Of a DNA stretch of 36,699 nucleotides, positions 23,936 to 35,465 are shown one piece after another (the stretch's first letter is position 1; each line of letters begins with the position of its first letter). Source of the stretch: Acidimicrobiia bacterium (GTDB lineage: Bacteria; Actinomycetota; Acidimicrobiia; Acidimicrobiales; Poriferisodalaceae); assembly GCA_022828045.1 (NCBI GenBank), contig JAJEIW010000220.1:1-36699 (forward strand). Direction: 5' to 3'. Made by a program: the position numbers and the translations under genes. The notes under the pieces are model-generated. The model worked only from the letters and a program-made list of their open reading frames with translations, ran no database searches and was not told where the DNA came from.

Positions 23936-25045
23936 GTGAAACTGCGCATTGAACGAGATGCACTGGTCAACCAGTTGACCTTGGCCAGCCGAGGGGTCAA
24001 CGCGCGCGCGGGCGGTCTGTTCGTGCTCACCGGACTGCATCTGCGGGCAGACGACGACGGCCTCACGGTGACAGGAACGGATCTGGATCTCACGGTGCGC
24101 ACCCGTTTGAGCACACCTGTGGAGGCAGAGGGCGAGACGGTAGTGCCTGCTCGCTTGCTGACCGACATCGTTCGCGCGCTGCCCAGCGGCGAGGTGAGTC
24201 TCGAGGTCACTGACGAAGACGTGCAGATCAGCAGCGCTCGGGCGCAGTTCTCGGTGAGGACCCTGCCGGTGGCCGACTTCCCGACGCTTCCCGTGCCGAC
24301 GGGCGACAGCGTGACCGTGCCCGCAGGCGACCTCGCGGAGGCCTTCCGGCAAGTAGTACGGGCCGCCAGTTCAGACGACGCTCGGCCCATCCTGACCGGA
24401 GTGCTCATGACCGCACGGGGCGATGGCCTGCGTCTGGTTGCAACTGATTCTTATCGATTGGCACTGCGGGACCTGCCCGAAGCCCAAGTTCTCGAAGCCG
24501 GGCAGCAGGTTCTCGTACCGTCCCGTGCGCTGGAGGAACTGGGCCGGATCCTCGATGAAGACAAGGACGTCGCCATGCGTCTGGGCGAACGCGAGGTCAC
24601 CTTCGAGGTCAGCGACGAAAACCAGTCAGCGCAAGTCACCTGTCGCCTGATCGCCGGCGACTTCCCCAGCTACGAACCGCTCATCCCCGATACGCACGAC
24701 AACCGCTTGGAGATCGATCGAGCTGCGCTGCTCGACGGTGCCCGCCGGCTGCGACTGCTGGCACGCGACACGAATGCACCGCTGCGGATGGAGCTGCGTG
24801 ACGACAGCATCGAACTCACGGTTATCAGCCAGGACGTCGGCAGCGCGAGCGAAGAAGTCGATGCGGCGTACTCCGGGGAGTCGACCACGGTCGCCTTCAA
24901 CCCTGACTATCTGATCGAAGGCCTGGAGGCCGCAGGGGGCGACACCGTCGAGCTCGTTCGTCTCGATGCGCTGAAGCCGGCTGTGCTGCAGACCCCTGGC
25001 CGGGGCGAATTCCTGTACCTGCTGATGCCCGTCCGGGTGTCGTGA
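23936..25045 (+). CDS. dnaN: DNA polymerase III beta sliding clamp
   Basis: Ring-shaped processivity clamp. The 369-aa protein shows the three-domain clamp pattern: 'KLRIERDALVNQL' at the start, 'LLTDIVRALPSGEVSLE', 'RPILTGVLM...LRLVATDSYRLAL' in the middle domain, and the C-terminal 'YLLMPVRVS'. GTG 23936 has AAGGAGAA upstream. It overlaps recF by GTGA. Confidence 0.97.
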   Translation: MKLRIERDALVNQLTLASRGVNARAGGLFVLTGLHLRADDDGLTVTGTDLDLTVRTRLSTPVEAEGETVVPARLLTDIVRALPSGEVSLEVTDEDVQISSARAQFSVRTLPVADFPTLPVPTGDSVTVPAGDLAEAFRQVVRAASSDDARPILTGVLMTARGDGLRLVATDSYRLALRDLPEAQVLEAGQQVLVPSRALEELGRILDEDKDVAMRLGEREVTFEVSDENQSAQVTCRLIAGDFPSYEPLIPDTHDNRLEIDRAALLDGARRLRLLARDTNAPLRMELRDDSIELTVISQDVGSASEEVDAAYSGESTTVAFNPDYLIEGLEAAGGDTVELVRLDALKPAVLQTPGRGEFLYLLMPVRVS

Positions 25046-26133
25046 TCGTTGCCTGGCTGAGCGTCGATAACTTCCGGAATCATCGATCCACCAAGATCTC
25101 CTTCGACCCCGGCCGGACACTGGTGGCAGGACCGAACGGGCACGGCAAGACCAGCCTGCTCGAAGCAGTGACGATGCTGGACGGCTCAGGTTCGTTCCGG
25201 GGTGCGACTGCCGAGACGCTGGTGCGGGCGGGTTCGCAGCGGGCCTACGTGCGCGCAGAGATCCAGCGGAAGAACCGCAGCAGCTTGGTGGAGATGGAGA
25301 TTCCCGCAGGGGGACGATCCCGGGCGCAGGTCAACGGCCAGCGAGTGCGATCGCTGCGAGACCTTGCTGAGGTCGTCACCGCCGTCGTGTTCTGCCCGGC
25401 TGACCTGTCCATTCCTGCTGGCGGGCCGTCGATGCGACGATTCCTGCTCGATGATGTGCTGGCCGCCACCGATCGCCACTTCCGGGCAGCTCGCGCGGAT
25501 CTCGAGCGAATCCTGCGCCAGCGGAACAATCTGCTGAAGCAAGCAGGCCAGCGACCCGACGGCGACGCCCTGAACACGCTCGATGTCTGGGATCACCAGT
25601 TCGCCGCGGCGGGCGAGATCGTGGCCCGATGTCGAACGGATCTGGCCAGCGCAATGGCACCTGCAGCCCAGAAGGCTTACCGGCGGCTGGCGGGGACCGA
25701 TGCACCTCTGGAGCTGGCGTACGTGACCTCGTGGACGAACACGTCGCTGGCTGCTGCGGTGACGGCCGCACGCTCCGACGATCTGCGCCGCGGCACGACC
25801 TCTGTCGGTCCGCATCGCGATGAGCTGGAGATCACGTTGGAGGGTCTGGCTGCGCGGACGCACGCTTCCCAAGGCGAGCAACGCAGCATTGCGCTGTCGC
25901 TGCGGCTGGCTCAGCATCACTACATCGCGGACCGGGTCGGCACCGCCCCCATCGTGCTGCTCGATGACGTTTTCTCCGAATTGGACGAGGGGCGAGCACG
26001 CCGGCTCGTCGACTGCCTGCCGGACGCGCAAACCGTGGTGACATCGGCCACCGGGCATGTGCCAGACGGGATCGATATCGACAGTCGCATCGAGGTGCAC
26101 AACGGAGCGGTGATCTCAGCGTCTCGGCCATGA
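25042..26133 (+). CDS. recF: DNA replication and repair protein RecF
   Basis: SMC-like ATPase that helps RecOR load RecA at gaps. The 363-aa protein has Walker A 'GPNGHGKTS', the ABC signature 'SQGEQRSIALSLRLA' and Walker B 'VLLDDVFSELD'. The GTG start overlaps the dnaN stop as GTGA, indicating translational coupling. Order and length are standard. Confidence 0.96.
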   Translation: MIVAWLSVDNFRNHRSTKISFDPGRTLVAGPNGHGKTSLLEAVTMLDGSGSFRGATAETLVRAGSQRAYVRAEIQRKNRSSLVEMEIPAGGRSRAQVNGQRVRSLRDLAEVVTAVVFCPADLSIPAGGPSMRRFLLDDVLAATDRHFRAARADLERILRQRNNLLKQAGQRPDGDALNTLDVWDHQFAAAGEIVARCRTDLASAMAPAAQKAYRRLAGTDAPLELAYVTSWTNTSLAAAVTAARSDDLRRGTTSVGPHRDELEITLEGLAARTHASQGEQRSIALSLRLAQHHYIADRVGTAPIVLLDDVFSELDEGRARRLVDCLPDAQTVVTSATGHVPDGIDIDSRIEVHNGAVISASRP

Positions 26134-26199
26134 CGAGCGGATGCACCCCGATGAGTGAGGGCCCGGCGTGCAGGCGCCGCAGAAGGCGTGCGCGACCAT

Positions 26200-26529
26200 A
26201 TGGGTGAGATGAGGCGACGCCGCAACGGAACACGCAGCCGCGAGCCCCGATCGATCGGAGAATCGCTGAAATCCGTCACGGCCGGCTTCGGATCGCGCGG
26301 CCGGGCGATCGACCTGACCGACCGCTGGTCCGAGGCTGTCGGCGAGGCAATTGCGGCTCACGCGCAGCCCGAACGGCTCGATGCGGGACGCTTGACCGTC
26401 GTCGTGGACGACCCTGCCTGGGCGACAGAGCTGCGCTATCACAGTGCCCGGATTCTGGATGCGCTCAATGCCGATCCGGGTGCCGCGACGGTCTCTGAGC
26501 TGCACCTGCGCGTGCAACTTGGCAGCTGA
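26200..26529 (+). CDS. dciA: DciA-like helicase loader (DUF721)
   Basis: DUF721 proteins are the ancestral bacterial loader or operator of the DnaB replicative helicase. The 109-aa product has a basic N-terminus ('MRRRRNGTRSREPRSIGESL') and the DUF721 core 'WSEAVGEAIAAHAQPERLDAGRLTVVVDDPAWATELRY'. It occupies the recF-gyrB position, as Rv0004 does in M. tuberculosis. The start is uncertain: ATG 26200 is preferred, with ATG 26209 and GTG 26155 as alternatives. Confidence 0.85.
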   Translation: MGEMRRRRNGTRSREPRSIGESLKSVTAGFGSRGRAIDLTDRWSEAVGEAIAAHAQPERLDAGRLTVVVDDPAWATELRYHSARILDALNADPGAATVSELHLRVQLGS

Positions 26530-26607
26530 CCAGAAAATACGCTCTGACCAGCAGGTTTGCTGTGAACGATACGGCTGCTCAAGCACCGAGAATCACTCGC
26601 CGCCCAG

Positions 26608-28629
<2,022 letters not shown>

Positions 28630-28657
28630 TCACGACGAGCGGCACAGCGGGCACCTG

Positions 28658-31267
28658 ATGAGCGACGGCGAACCTTCCCCCCACACCGGTGACGGCACCA
28701 CTGGTGTGCGCACCGATGGCAGCGAAGCCGATCCCGGCCGCAGCGGCTCGAGCGGTGTCACCGATGTGGAGATCCGCACCGAGATGGAGCAGTCGTTCTT
28801 GGACTACGCCATGTCGGTCATCACCTCGCGAGCGCTGCCGGATGCACGGGACGGCCTCAAGCCGGTGCATCGGCGGATCCTGTGGTCAATGTTCGACACC
28901 GGAATGCGGCCCGACCGGCCGCATCGCAAGTGCGCGACTGTCGTCGGCGATGTCATCGCCAACTACCACCCCCACGGTGACGGCTCGATCTATGACGCCC
29001 TGGTGCGGATGGGCCAGTCGTTCAGCTTGGCGAACACGCTGATCGACCCGCACGGCAACTTCGGCTCGCCGTCGGACCCGCCCGCCGCGTACCGCTACAC
29101 CGAGTGCCGGCTGACGGACTTGGCGATGACCATGGCCGAAGGCATCGACGAGCAGACGGTGGACTTCGCGGCCAACTTCGACGGCTCCCGCACCGAGCCG
29201 CAGGTGATGCCGTCGCGCTTCCCGAACCTGCTGGTCAACGGCAGCCAGGGCATCGCGGTGGGCATGGCCACCAACATTCCCACCCACAACCTCGGCGAGG
29301 TCATCGACGCCACGATTCACCTCATCTCCCATCCCGCCGCCGCCGTTGACGACCTGATGCAGTTTGTGCACGGACCCGACTTCCCCACCGGCGGGCGGAT
29401 GCTCGGTCGGTCCGGTGCCCGCGAGGCCATGGCAACCGGGCGCGGCTCGATAAAGCTGCAGGCCCACGCGGAGATCGTCGAGAACGGCAAGCGGCCGAGC
29501 ATCGTGGTCACCGCGATTCCGTACCAGACCTCCATCGACAACATCGAGCGCAAGATCGCCGATGCGGTGAACCGCAAGGTCATCGAGGGCATCACCACGC
29601 TGCGCAATGAGTCCGCACGGGGCCAGATGCGTTTCGTTATCGAGCTGCGACCATCGGCATCAGCGAACGTGGTGCTCAACAACCTGTGGAAGCACACGCC
29701 GCTGCAGTCCAGCTTCGCTGTGAACATGGTGGCGCTGGTCGACGGGGTGCCTCGCACGCTCAACCTCAGGGATGCGCTGGTCGCCTATGTCGACCATCAG
29801 ATTGACGTGGTCACCCGGCGCAGCGAGCATCGGCTGGCAGAAGCGCAGGCTCGTGCCCACATCGTGGAAGGCCTGCTGCGAGCGCTGGACCTGATCGACG
29901 AGATCATCTCGCTGATCCGCGCCAGCGATGATCGAGCAGCCGCGCTGGGGGCGCTGTGCGACGAGCCGCTGTCGTTCAGTGCAGAGCAGGCCAATCACAT
30001 CCTCGACATGCAGCTCAGCCGGCTCACCCGTCTCGGCCGGACGAGACTGAGCGAGGAACTGGCGGAGCTGGCGAGCACGATCGCCGAATTGCAGGCTGTT
30101 CTCAGCGACGAATCGCTGCTGCGCCAGATGATCATCGACGAGCTGCGCGCGCTGCGCGACGCGCATGCCGAGCCGCGCCGGACGCAGATCGTGCCGGACC
30201 CCGGCGAGATCGACGCGGAAGATCTCATCGACGACGAGCCGTTGGTGGTGACGCTGACCCGCGAGGGCTACGTGAAGGCGACCTCGCCCGACGTGTTCCG
30301 CACCCAAGGCCGCGGTGGCCGCGGTGTGCAGGGTGCGCGGCTCAAGGACGACGACGTGGTGGTCCGCGTGCTGCTGACCACGGCGCATGCCTGGCTGCTG
30401 TGCTTCACCAACCGCGGCAGGGTGCACCGGCTGAAGGCGTACGAGGTGCCGCTCACCAACCGCACGGCCCGCGGCACGGCTCTGGTGAACCTGCTGCAGC
30501 TCGCGCCCGACGAACGTGTCGAGGCGGTTGTGGAGGCGAGGGAGTTCCCTTCGGATCGGTACTTGATGTTCGTGACCCGCAACGGACTCGCCAAGAAGAC
30601 GCCGCTGAGCGCATACGAGAACATCCGCTCGAACGGCCTCATCGCGCTGAACCTGCGTGACGGTGACGAGCTGGTGCGCGTGCTCGAGACCTCCGGCGAA
30701 GACGACATGCTCGTGGTGTCCCGAGCGGGCCAAGCGGTGAGATTTGCGGAAGGTGACGTGCGGCCGATGGGCCGCAACGCGGCCGGCGTGCGCGCGATGC
30801 GCTTGCGTGCGGGCGATGTCGTGGCTTCAGCCGATGTGCTGTCAGCGGACGACGATCGGTACTTGCTCGTGGTGTCCAGCGCAGGAGCAGCGAAGCGGAC
30901 CGAGGCCACAGAGTTTGCACGCAAGGGCCGCGGCGGCCTCGGCGTGAAGGCCATCAGACTGCCCGAGCCCGACTCGCACGTGCTGGGCGCTCGCCTGGTC
31001 GACGATGACGATGAGGTGCTGCTGGTCTCGTCGAGCGGCGTGCTGATCCGGACACCCGTGTCGGAAATCTCTCAGCAGAAGCGCGATGCGGTCGGCGTGC
31101 GGGCGATGGCGCTCGACGACGGTGAGGAGGTCGTGGCGATCGCGCCTGTCGAGCTGCCCGATCTGCCTGATGCCGAGGCAAGCGAGAGTCCTGAAGCTGG
31201 TGTCGGCGGCGATGCGCTGGACGCGTCCCGCGAAAACCTTTCGGATGAGGAGACGCCGGCGTCCTAG
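28658..31267 (+). CDS. gyrA: DNA gyrase subunit A
   Basis: Breakage-reunion subunit of gyrase, 869 aa. Visible features are '[19 protein letters not shown]', the quinolone-determining segment '[15 protein letters not shown]', catalytic Tyr147 in '[10 protein letters not shown]' and the GyrA-box 'QGRGGRG' that drives DNA wrapping, then six beta-pinwheel repeats and an acidic tail. The residue equivalent to E. coli Ser83 is Gly109, while the Asp87 equivalent is kept (Asp113). ATG 28658 is used; the track extension overlaps gyrB. Confidence 0.97.
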   Translation: MSDGEPSPHTGDGTTGVRTDGSEADPGRSGSSGVTDVEIRTEMEQSFLDYAMSVITSRALPDARDGLKPVHRRILWSMFDTGMRPDRPHRKCATVVGDVIANYHPHGDGSIYDALVRMGQSFSLANTLIDPHGNFGSPSDPPAAYRYTECRLTDLAMTMAEGIDEQTVDFAANFDGSRTEPQVMPSRFPNLLVNGSQGIAVGMATNIPTHNLGEVIDATIHLISHPAAAVDDLMQFVHGPDFPTGGRMLGRSGAREAMATGRGSIKLQAHAEIVENGKRPSIVVTAIPYQTSIDNIERKIADAVNRKVIEGITTLRNESARGQMRFVIELRPSASANVVLNNLWKHTPLQSSFAVNMVALVDGVPRTLNLRDALVAYVDHQIDVVTRRSEHRLAEAQARAHIVEGLLRALDLIDEIISLIRASDDRAAALGALCDEPLSFSAEQANHILDMQLSRLTRLGRTRLSEELAELASTIAELQAVLSDESLLRQMIIDELRALRDAHAEPRRTQIVPDPGEIDAEDLIDDEPLVVTLTREGYVKATSPDVFRTQGRGGRGVQGARLKDDDVVVRVLLTTAHAWLLCFTNRGRVHRLKAYEVPLTNRTARGTALVNLLQLAPDERVEAVVEAREFPSDRYLMFVTRNGLAKKTPLSAYENIRSNGLIALNLRDGDELVRVLETSGEDDMLVVSRAGQAVRFAEGDVRPMGRNAAGVRAMRLRAGDVVASADVLSADDDRYLLVVSSAGAAKRTEATEFARKGRGGLGVKAIRLPEPDSHVLGARLVDDDDEVLLVSSSGVLIRTPVSEISQQKRDAVGVRAMALDDGEEVVAIAPVELPDLPDAEASESPEAGVGGDALDASRENLSDEETPAS

Positions 31268-31276
31268 CGTCGGCTG

Positions 31277-31687
31277 ATGCCGACCGGTGCGACGTGGACG
31301 ATCCGAGCTCGGACCCAGCGCGGGCAGGCGGCCCTGCCGGTGGCGTTGCTGGCGCTGGCGCTGCTCGTGGGTCTAGGCCTCGTGGCCCGGTGGGGCAATG
31401 CCGCACTGGCGAGTTCAAGGGCCCAAGCGGCCGCCGATGCCGCTGCGCTCGTGACGCTGGCAACTGCAGAGATCGCTGCCATCCCGAACGGCGTGCTGCC
31501 GGACGATGACGCCGCACGGAGCGTTGTCCGCGACGCCGGCGGGGCACTCCTGGGCTTCGAGGTGCGCGTCGACGACACAGCCGCACATGTCGAGGTCGTC
31601 GTGGAAATCGACGGACAGCGTGCAACTGCGACAGCCGCCCTCACGCTCCCGCTGGAGGTCTCCGCGGCCGGGATGTCCGGCGGCTGA
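31277..31687 (+). CDS. TadE-like secreted or pilus-assembly-type protein
   Basis: 136-aa protein with a basic N-terminus, 'QRGQAALPVALLALALLVGLGLVARWG' as the single TM segment, then 'SSRAQAAADAAALVTLATAE', the hallmark of TadE/TadG-like (Rv3654c-type) proteins, and a small extracytoplasmic domain. No tad secretion ATPase or pilin genes are near, so it is an orphan copy. It begins 9 nt after gyrA, in a place empty in the mycobacterial order. Function is unknown. Confidence 0.78.
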   Translation: MPTGATWTIRARTQRGQAALPVALLALALLVGLGLVARWGNAALASSRAQAAADAAALVTLATAEIAAIPNGVLPDDDAARSVVRDAGGALLGFEVRVDDTAAHVEVVVEIDGQRATATAALTLPLEVSAAGMSGG

Positions 31688-31691
31688 CTCC

Positions 31692-31697
31692 TACACT
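31692..31697 (+). promoter_or_regulatory. -10 element of DUF3566 gene
   Basis: TACACT ends exactly 7 nt before GTG 31705, a leaderless arrangement. Confidence 0.45.
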
Positions 31698-31704
31698 GCG
31701 AAGC

Positions 31705-32409
31705 GTGGCCTCCGGGACTTCTGGTGGGGGACCGCCGTCGCCGGAGCCAAGCGGGCCGACCCCCACCGATGAGCTGTTTGCCGAAGCGCTGGGCATCACC
31801 CCAGCCGGTCGCGCACGCCGTCGCCGGGGGGATCGTGCGCCCGCAGCCGCACCGCTGGATCCTGCTGCGACACCCCACGTACGGCCACGTCGCGGCTCCG
31901 CACCGTCGCAGCCGCCGGCGACGCCTCCGGGTGCTCGGTTTGCGGTACCGCAGGCGCCTCCTGCTGGGGGTCCCCCCGCAGCGCTGCAGCCAGAAGAACC
32001 GCAGCCCGTCCGGTGGACGTGGCTCAGCCAGCGCCGAGCCCGGGCTCGGCGCACGCATCGCATCCTGCGACACATCGATCCGTGGTCGGTGTTCAAGGTG
32101 TCGGTGCTGCTGTATGCCTGCCTCTATGCGGCGGTCCTGATCGCCGGCGTGCTGCTGTGGAATGCGGCGCAGCGATCGGGCCTCGTCTCCAAGGTGGAGT
32201 CGTTCATCACCGAGGTGGGCTCGTATGAGAGCTGGAAGATCAATGGGATGGTGATCTACGAGCGAGCCCGCATCATCGGTCTCGTGCTGGCCACGGTCGG
32301 GGTCGCCTTCAACGTCGTGATGGCGATCATGTTCAACCTGATCAGCGATCTCACCGGCGGCGTGCGGGTCACGGTGCTCGAGGACGAGCGCCGCCCGCCT
32401 GCTCGCTAG
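31705..32409 (+). CDS. DUF3566 transmembrane protein
   Basis: 234-aa protein of the actinobacterial family found just after gyrA (Rv0007-like). The first 110 residues are Pro/Ala-rich and cytoplasmic. The DUF3566 core follows: 'HIDPWSVFKVSVLLYACLYAAVLIAGVLLW' (TM1), 'FITEVGSYESWKINGMVIY' and 'VGVAFNVVMAIMFNLISDLTGGVRVTV' (TM2). The role is unknown; the family is linked to cell-division neighbourhoods in mycobacteria. The GTG start is supported by the TACACT -10. Confidence 0.85.
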   Translation: MASGTSGGGPPSPEPSGPTPTDELFAEALGITPAGRARRRRGDRAPAAAPLDPAATPHVRPRRGSAPSQPPATPPGARFAVPQAPPAGGPPAALQPEEPQPVRWTWLSQRRARARRTHRILRHIDPWSVFKVSVLLYACLYAAVLIAGVLLWNAAQRSGLVSKVESFITEVGSYESWKINGMVIYERARIIGLVLATVGVAFNVVMAIMFNLISDLTGGVRVTVLEDERRPPAR

Positions 32410-32463
32410 GCGCAGAGGATCCTGCCGCTTCCGCCGCGGGCGCACCGATGAGCGACTTGGCTG

Positions 32464-32469
32464 TAGTCT
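32464..32469 (+). promoter_or_regulatory. -10 element of tRNA-Ile
   Basis: TAGTCT ends 11 nt before the first base of the mature tRNA, giving a very short 5' leader for RNase P to remove. Confidence 0.5.
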
Positions 32470-32480
32470 TTGCGGCCCCC

Positions 32481-32554
<74 letters not shown>

Positions 32555-32558
32555 CATG

Positions 32559-32696
32559 ATGAGCCTGCTTCGGCGCGTGCTGCTCGCCAGCGTGGTGGGC
32601 GGGCTGATCACCATCATCCTGCGGCTGCGCTCATCGGTGGACATCCCCCGCCGGGAAGGCAGTTGGCGGGAGCTGGCCGGTCCCGACTTGCGGTGA
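32559..32696 (+). CDS. Predicted 45-aa single-span membrane protein
   Basis: This ORF is too short for the track. It encodes 45 aa with a basic start 'MSLLRRVLL', a hydrophobic segment 'VLLASVVGGLITIILRL' and a polar tail 'GSWRELAGPDLR'. Two in-frame ATGs (32556 and 32559) lie 2 and 5 nt after the tRNA. There is no Shine-Dalgarno sequence, so translation would need a leaderless transcript created by tRNA 3' processing. I do not recognise it. High GC makes chance ORFs common, so confidence is modest. Confidence 0.4.
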   Translation: MSLLRRVLLASVVGGLITIILRLRSSVDIPRREGSWRELAGPDLR

Positions 32697-32744
32697 TCAG
32701 CCGCCGTCCGACGAGATCGCATCACCGATGAGTCGAGCACTGCA

Positions 32745-33731
32745 ATGAGCACAGCGGCAGTCATCGGCGCGGGGGCCGTCGGCCAGCGCATCGCTCGCCA
32801 GCTGGCCTCGCGTCACGATGTGGATCGCTTGGTGCTGGGCTCGCGCCATACAGCGCGGCTGCGCGGACTCGCTGCGCAACTTCTCGACGTGGATGTCGAG
32901 GTCGTGGAGCCGGGTGCGCTGCCCGAGGCCGATGTCGTGGTGCTGAGCCTGCCGAGCGGGGGTCACGCGGCGCTGGCCGACAAGGCGCTGCGCGCAGGTG
33001 CCCACGTGGTGTCGCTCTCGGCTGCGGTCCCCGATGTGGAGGAGCTGCTCGAGCTCGACAAGCGAGCCCTCAACGCGGACCGATCGCTCGTGGTCGGTGC
33101 AGGCTTCTCACCGGGCTACAGCTGCCTGCTGGCGCGACACGGAGCTGCGCAATTCGATGTCGTCACCGAAGTCCACATCGCTCGTGTCGGTACCGGCGGA
33201 CCCGCCAACCAGCGCCAGCTGCACCGCGCCCGTACCGGCACCTCCATCGACTGGCGTGACGGGGAATGGCGGCGGCGGCGTGGCGGTTCGGGGCGCGAGC
33301 TGGTGTGGTTTCCCGATCCGCTCGGTGCGCACGACTGCTACCGGGCTGCACTGCCGGATGCCCTCCTGCTGGTGCCGGCGTTCGGCGACGTCGAGCGCGT
33401 CACGGCCCGTGTGGCGGGCACGCGCCGTGACCGCCTGACGGCAATGCTGCCGATGCTGCGGCCACCCCACCCTGAGGGCGGACCTGGGGGAGTACGGGTC
33501 GAGCTGCGTGGCTTGTGTGATGGCCGCCACTGCACTGACGTGCTGGGCGTGATCGATCACCCCAGTGCGGCAGCGGCAGCGGTGGCTGCGACTGCTGCGG
33601 GGCGGGCCTTGGCCGACGAACTGCCCTCGGGTGCATGGGGCTTGGGCATGCTCGACGATCCGCTGCCGTGGCTCGCTGAGCTGGCTGAACGGGGCGTCCG
33701 CGCCGCCGCCTACGAAGGGGCGCGCCTGTAG
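32745..33731 (+). CDS. NAD(P)-binding saccharopine-dehydrogenase-like protein
   Basis: 328-aa protein with an N-terminal Rossmann motif 'AAVIGAGAVGQRIARQLASRHDV', followed by 'LGSRHTARLRGL' and 'ADVVVLSLPSGGHAALADKAL', as in saccharopine dehydrogenase-like or Gfo/Idh-like oxidoreductases. The C-terminal half ('VVGAGFSPGYSCLLARH' and 'ELPSGAWGLGML') is less diagnostic. Substrate is unknown. It starts at ATG 32745 and is convergent with the next gene, with a 9-nt gap. Confidence 0.72.
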   Translation: MSTAAVIGAGAVGQRIARQLASRHDVDRLVLGSRHTARLRGLAAQLLDVDVEVVEPGALPEADVVVLSLPSGGHAALADKALRAGAHVVSLSAAVPDVEELLELDKRALNADRSLVVGAGFSPGYSCLLARHGAAQFDVVTEVHIARVGTGGPANQRQLHRARTGTSIDWRDGEWRRRRGGSGRELVWFPDPLGAHDCYRAALPDALLLVPAFGDVERVTARVAGTRRDRLTAMLPMLRPPHPEGGPGGVRVELRGLCDGRHCTDVLGVIDHPSAAAAAVAATAAGRALADELPSGAWGLGMLDDPLPWLAELAERGVRAAAYEGARL

Positions 33732-33740
33732 GGCGGTCGG

Positions 33741-34478
33741 TCAGAAGCGCATGTCCCGCTGCCATTCATGCAGCAAGTCGGTGCTGCCGAACGTCTCGAG
33801 CTGCTCGGGGCCGATGCGACCCCATACGAACAGCAGGAGATCCTGCGCCGGGCCGCGGGCAGCGACGTCAGACTTCGCATGCGTGCGCTCCATCTGCATC
33901 CCGCCGGGTGCGCGGGTGATGACCCATTCGCCGTCCGTATCGGTGGCGTGCAAGTGCACAGTCTCGCCGGTGCCGGCGAAACTGTCCGGTTGTCTCAGGC
34001 GCACGTACACGTCGAAGAGTTCGTCGACGCCGTCGACAGCGAGTCTGGGCGCAATCGGCGTCGGCGTGATGCCAAGGGCGGCTTCAGCGTCCCATCGATG
34101 CATCGTGGATTCGTGTGCCATGCGTCGCCACCAGAATCTCATCGACTGGTTCTCGGGGTCCCACGTCCAGGCTTCGGCGTCCGGCGGGCGCTCGGTCATG
34201 AGACCGGTGAGTGCATCGAATGCGTCCGTGTGCCACTGCGACACCGAACCGGGAGGCTTGGCGATGGTGGATGGCTCGACGCGTCCTCCCGCGGTGATGC
34301 TGCTGCGCACGAATGTCCAGACCGTGGCGCAGTGCTCGATCAGTGCTTCGAGGGTCCAGTCTCCGCAGCTGGGGACGCGTCTGGCCCACATGTCCGGCGA
34401 GCGTTCGGCATCTGCGGCGATTTCGTTGAGTCGCGCGCCCTCTGCGGTCCGGAACTCTGCGTACCCTGTGGCGTCCAT
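33741..34478 (-). CDS. Maleylpyruvate isomerase-family mycothiol-dependent-type enzyme
   Basis: 245-aa protein of the DinB-like MDMPI group (TIGR03083 style). The N-terminal helical bundle shows 'RVPSCGDWTLEALIEHC' and 'RRMAHESTMHRWDAEAALG', which carry the metal-binding His residues. A small C-terminal domain follows ('GETVHLHATDTDGEWVI'). Many members conjugate or isomerise substrates using mycothiol; the substrate here is unknown. ATG 34478 has AGGAG upstream. The ORF-track start is 109 codons too early and overlaps lgt on the other strand. Confidence 0.82.
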   Translation of the reverse strand: MDATGYAEFRTAEGARLNEIAADAERSPDMWARRVPSCGDWTLEALIEHCATVWTFVRSSITAGGRVEPSTIAKPPGSVSQWHTDAFDALTGLMTERPPDAEAWTWDPENQSMRFWWRRMAHESTMHRWDAEAALGITPTPIAPRLAVDGVDELFDVYVRLRQPDSFAGTGETVHLHATDTDGEWVITRAPGGMQMERTHAKSDVAARGPAQDLLLFVWGRIGPEQLETFGSTDLLHEWQRDMRF

Positions 34479-34529
34479 GGCGTGTGATCTCCTGCTCCTG
34501 CCGGTCGAGCCAATGGCCGCAGCCATGAC

Positions 34530-35441
34530 GTGAGCGGGCTCCTGGCGTCGATTCCCAGCCCGTCGCGGAGCTACATCTCGCTCGGCCCGCTCGACATTCG
34601 AGCCTATGGCGTTGCCATCGCGGTGTCGGTGCTGGTTGCGCTGTGGATCACCTCCCGCCGCTGGCGCCGGGCCATCGCAGACCGAGACGATGCGTACCGG
34701 GCCAGCGCCAACGACTTGGTCGGGACGATCGCCATCTGGGCGGTCCCCGCCGGTCTGATCGGCGCCCGGCTGTACCACGTCATCACCGACTTCGACCGGT
34801 ACCAAGGCAGCCTCGGCGACGTGCTGAAGATCTGGCAGGGCGGGCTGGGCATCTGGGGCGGCATCTCAGTCGGCGTGCTGGTTGCGGTGTGGATGCTGCG
34901 CCGTGGCGGGCACAGCACCGGAGCGATGCTCGACGCGCTGGCGCACGAGCTCGCGGTGGCCCAGGCCATTGGCCGGCTGGGGAACTGGTTCAACCAGGAG
35001 CTGTACGGCCGGCCCACGGACTTGCCGTGGGGGCTTGAGATCGACGAGTCGCACCGCGTCGCCGGCTACGGCCTCGAAGACACGTTTCACCCGACGTTCG
35101 CGTATGAGGCCCTGTGGAATCTGTGCCTGGCGGCCACGCTCGTGTGGATCGTCCCCAGGGTGCTCCCGCGCCTGCGCACGGGCTATCTATTCGCTGTGTA
35201 CGTGCTCGGCTACACCGTCGGGCGGCTGTGGATCGAGCTGCTGCGCATCGACACGGCCAACGAGCTGTGGGGCGTGCGGATCAACGTGTGGACCAGCATC
35301 GTGGTCGGCCTCGCAGCACTGATTGCCGTGCTGGTGGGCCTGCGTCGCGGCCCCGATGCCCCCGAGGGCCGCAGTGAACCCGAGCCCGCCGAGTCCGAGC
35401 CTGCCGACGCAGACGCTGAGACCGCTGAGACAGGCAGCTGA
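34530..35441 (+). CDS. lgt: Prolipoprotein diacylglyceryl transferase
   Basis: Lgt transfers diacylglycerol from phosphatidylglycerol to the lipobox Cys of prolipoproteins, the first step of lipoprotein maturation. The 303-aa protein has seven or so TM segments, 'GARLYHVITD', 'WQGGLGIWGGISVG' and the signature 'GRLGNWFNQELYG'. An acidic Pro/Glu-rich cytoplasmic tail ends the protein. GTG 34530 is the only sensible start. It is divergent from the MDMPI gene. Confidence 0.95.
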   Translation: MSGLLASIPSPSRSYISLGPLDIRAYGVAIAVSVLVALWITSRRWRRAIADRDDAYRASANDLVGTIAIWAVPAGLIGARLYHVITDFDRYQGSLGDVLKIWQGGLGIWGGISVGVLVAVWMLRRGGHSTGAMLDALAHELAVAQAIGRLGNWFNQELYGRPTDLPWGLEIDESHRVAGYGLEDTFHPTFAYEALWNLCLAATLVWIVPRVLPRLRTGYLFAVYVLGYTVGRLWIELLRIDTANELWGVRINVWTSIVVGLAALIAVLVGLRRGPDAPEGRSEPEPAESEPADADAETAETGS

Positions 35442-35465
35442 TCGCCGGTCGCTGCCGCCTGAACG

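Noticed and set aside
29660-30733. 357-aa minus-strand ORF opposite gyrA
   Set aside because: Shadow of gyrA in high-GC DNA; composition rich in H, Q and R and no family resemblance.
33565-34533. 322-aa plus-strand ORF opposite the MDMPI-family gene
   Set aside because: No recognisable domain; the minus-strand frame has the metal-binding His motifs.
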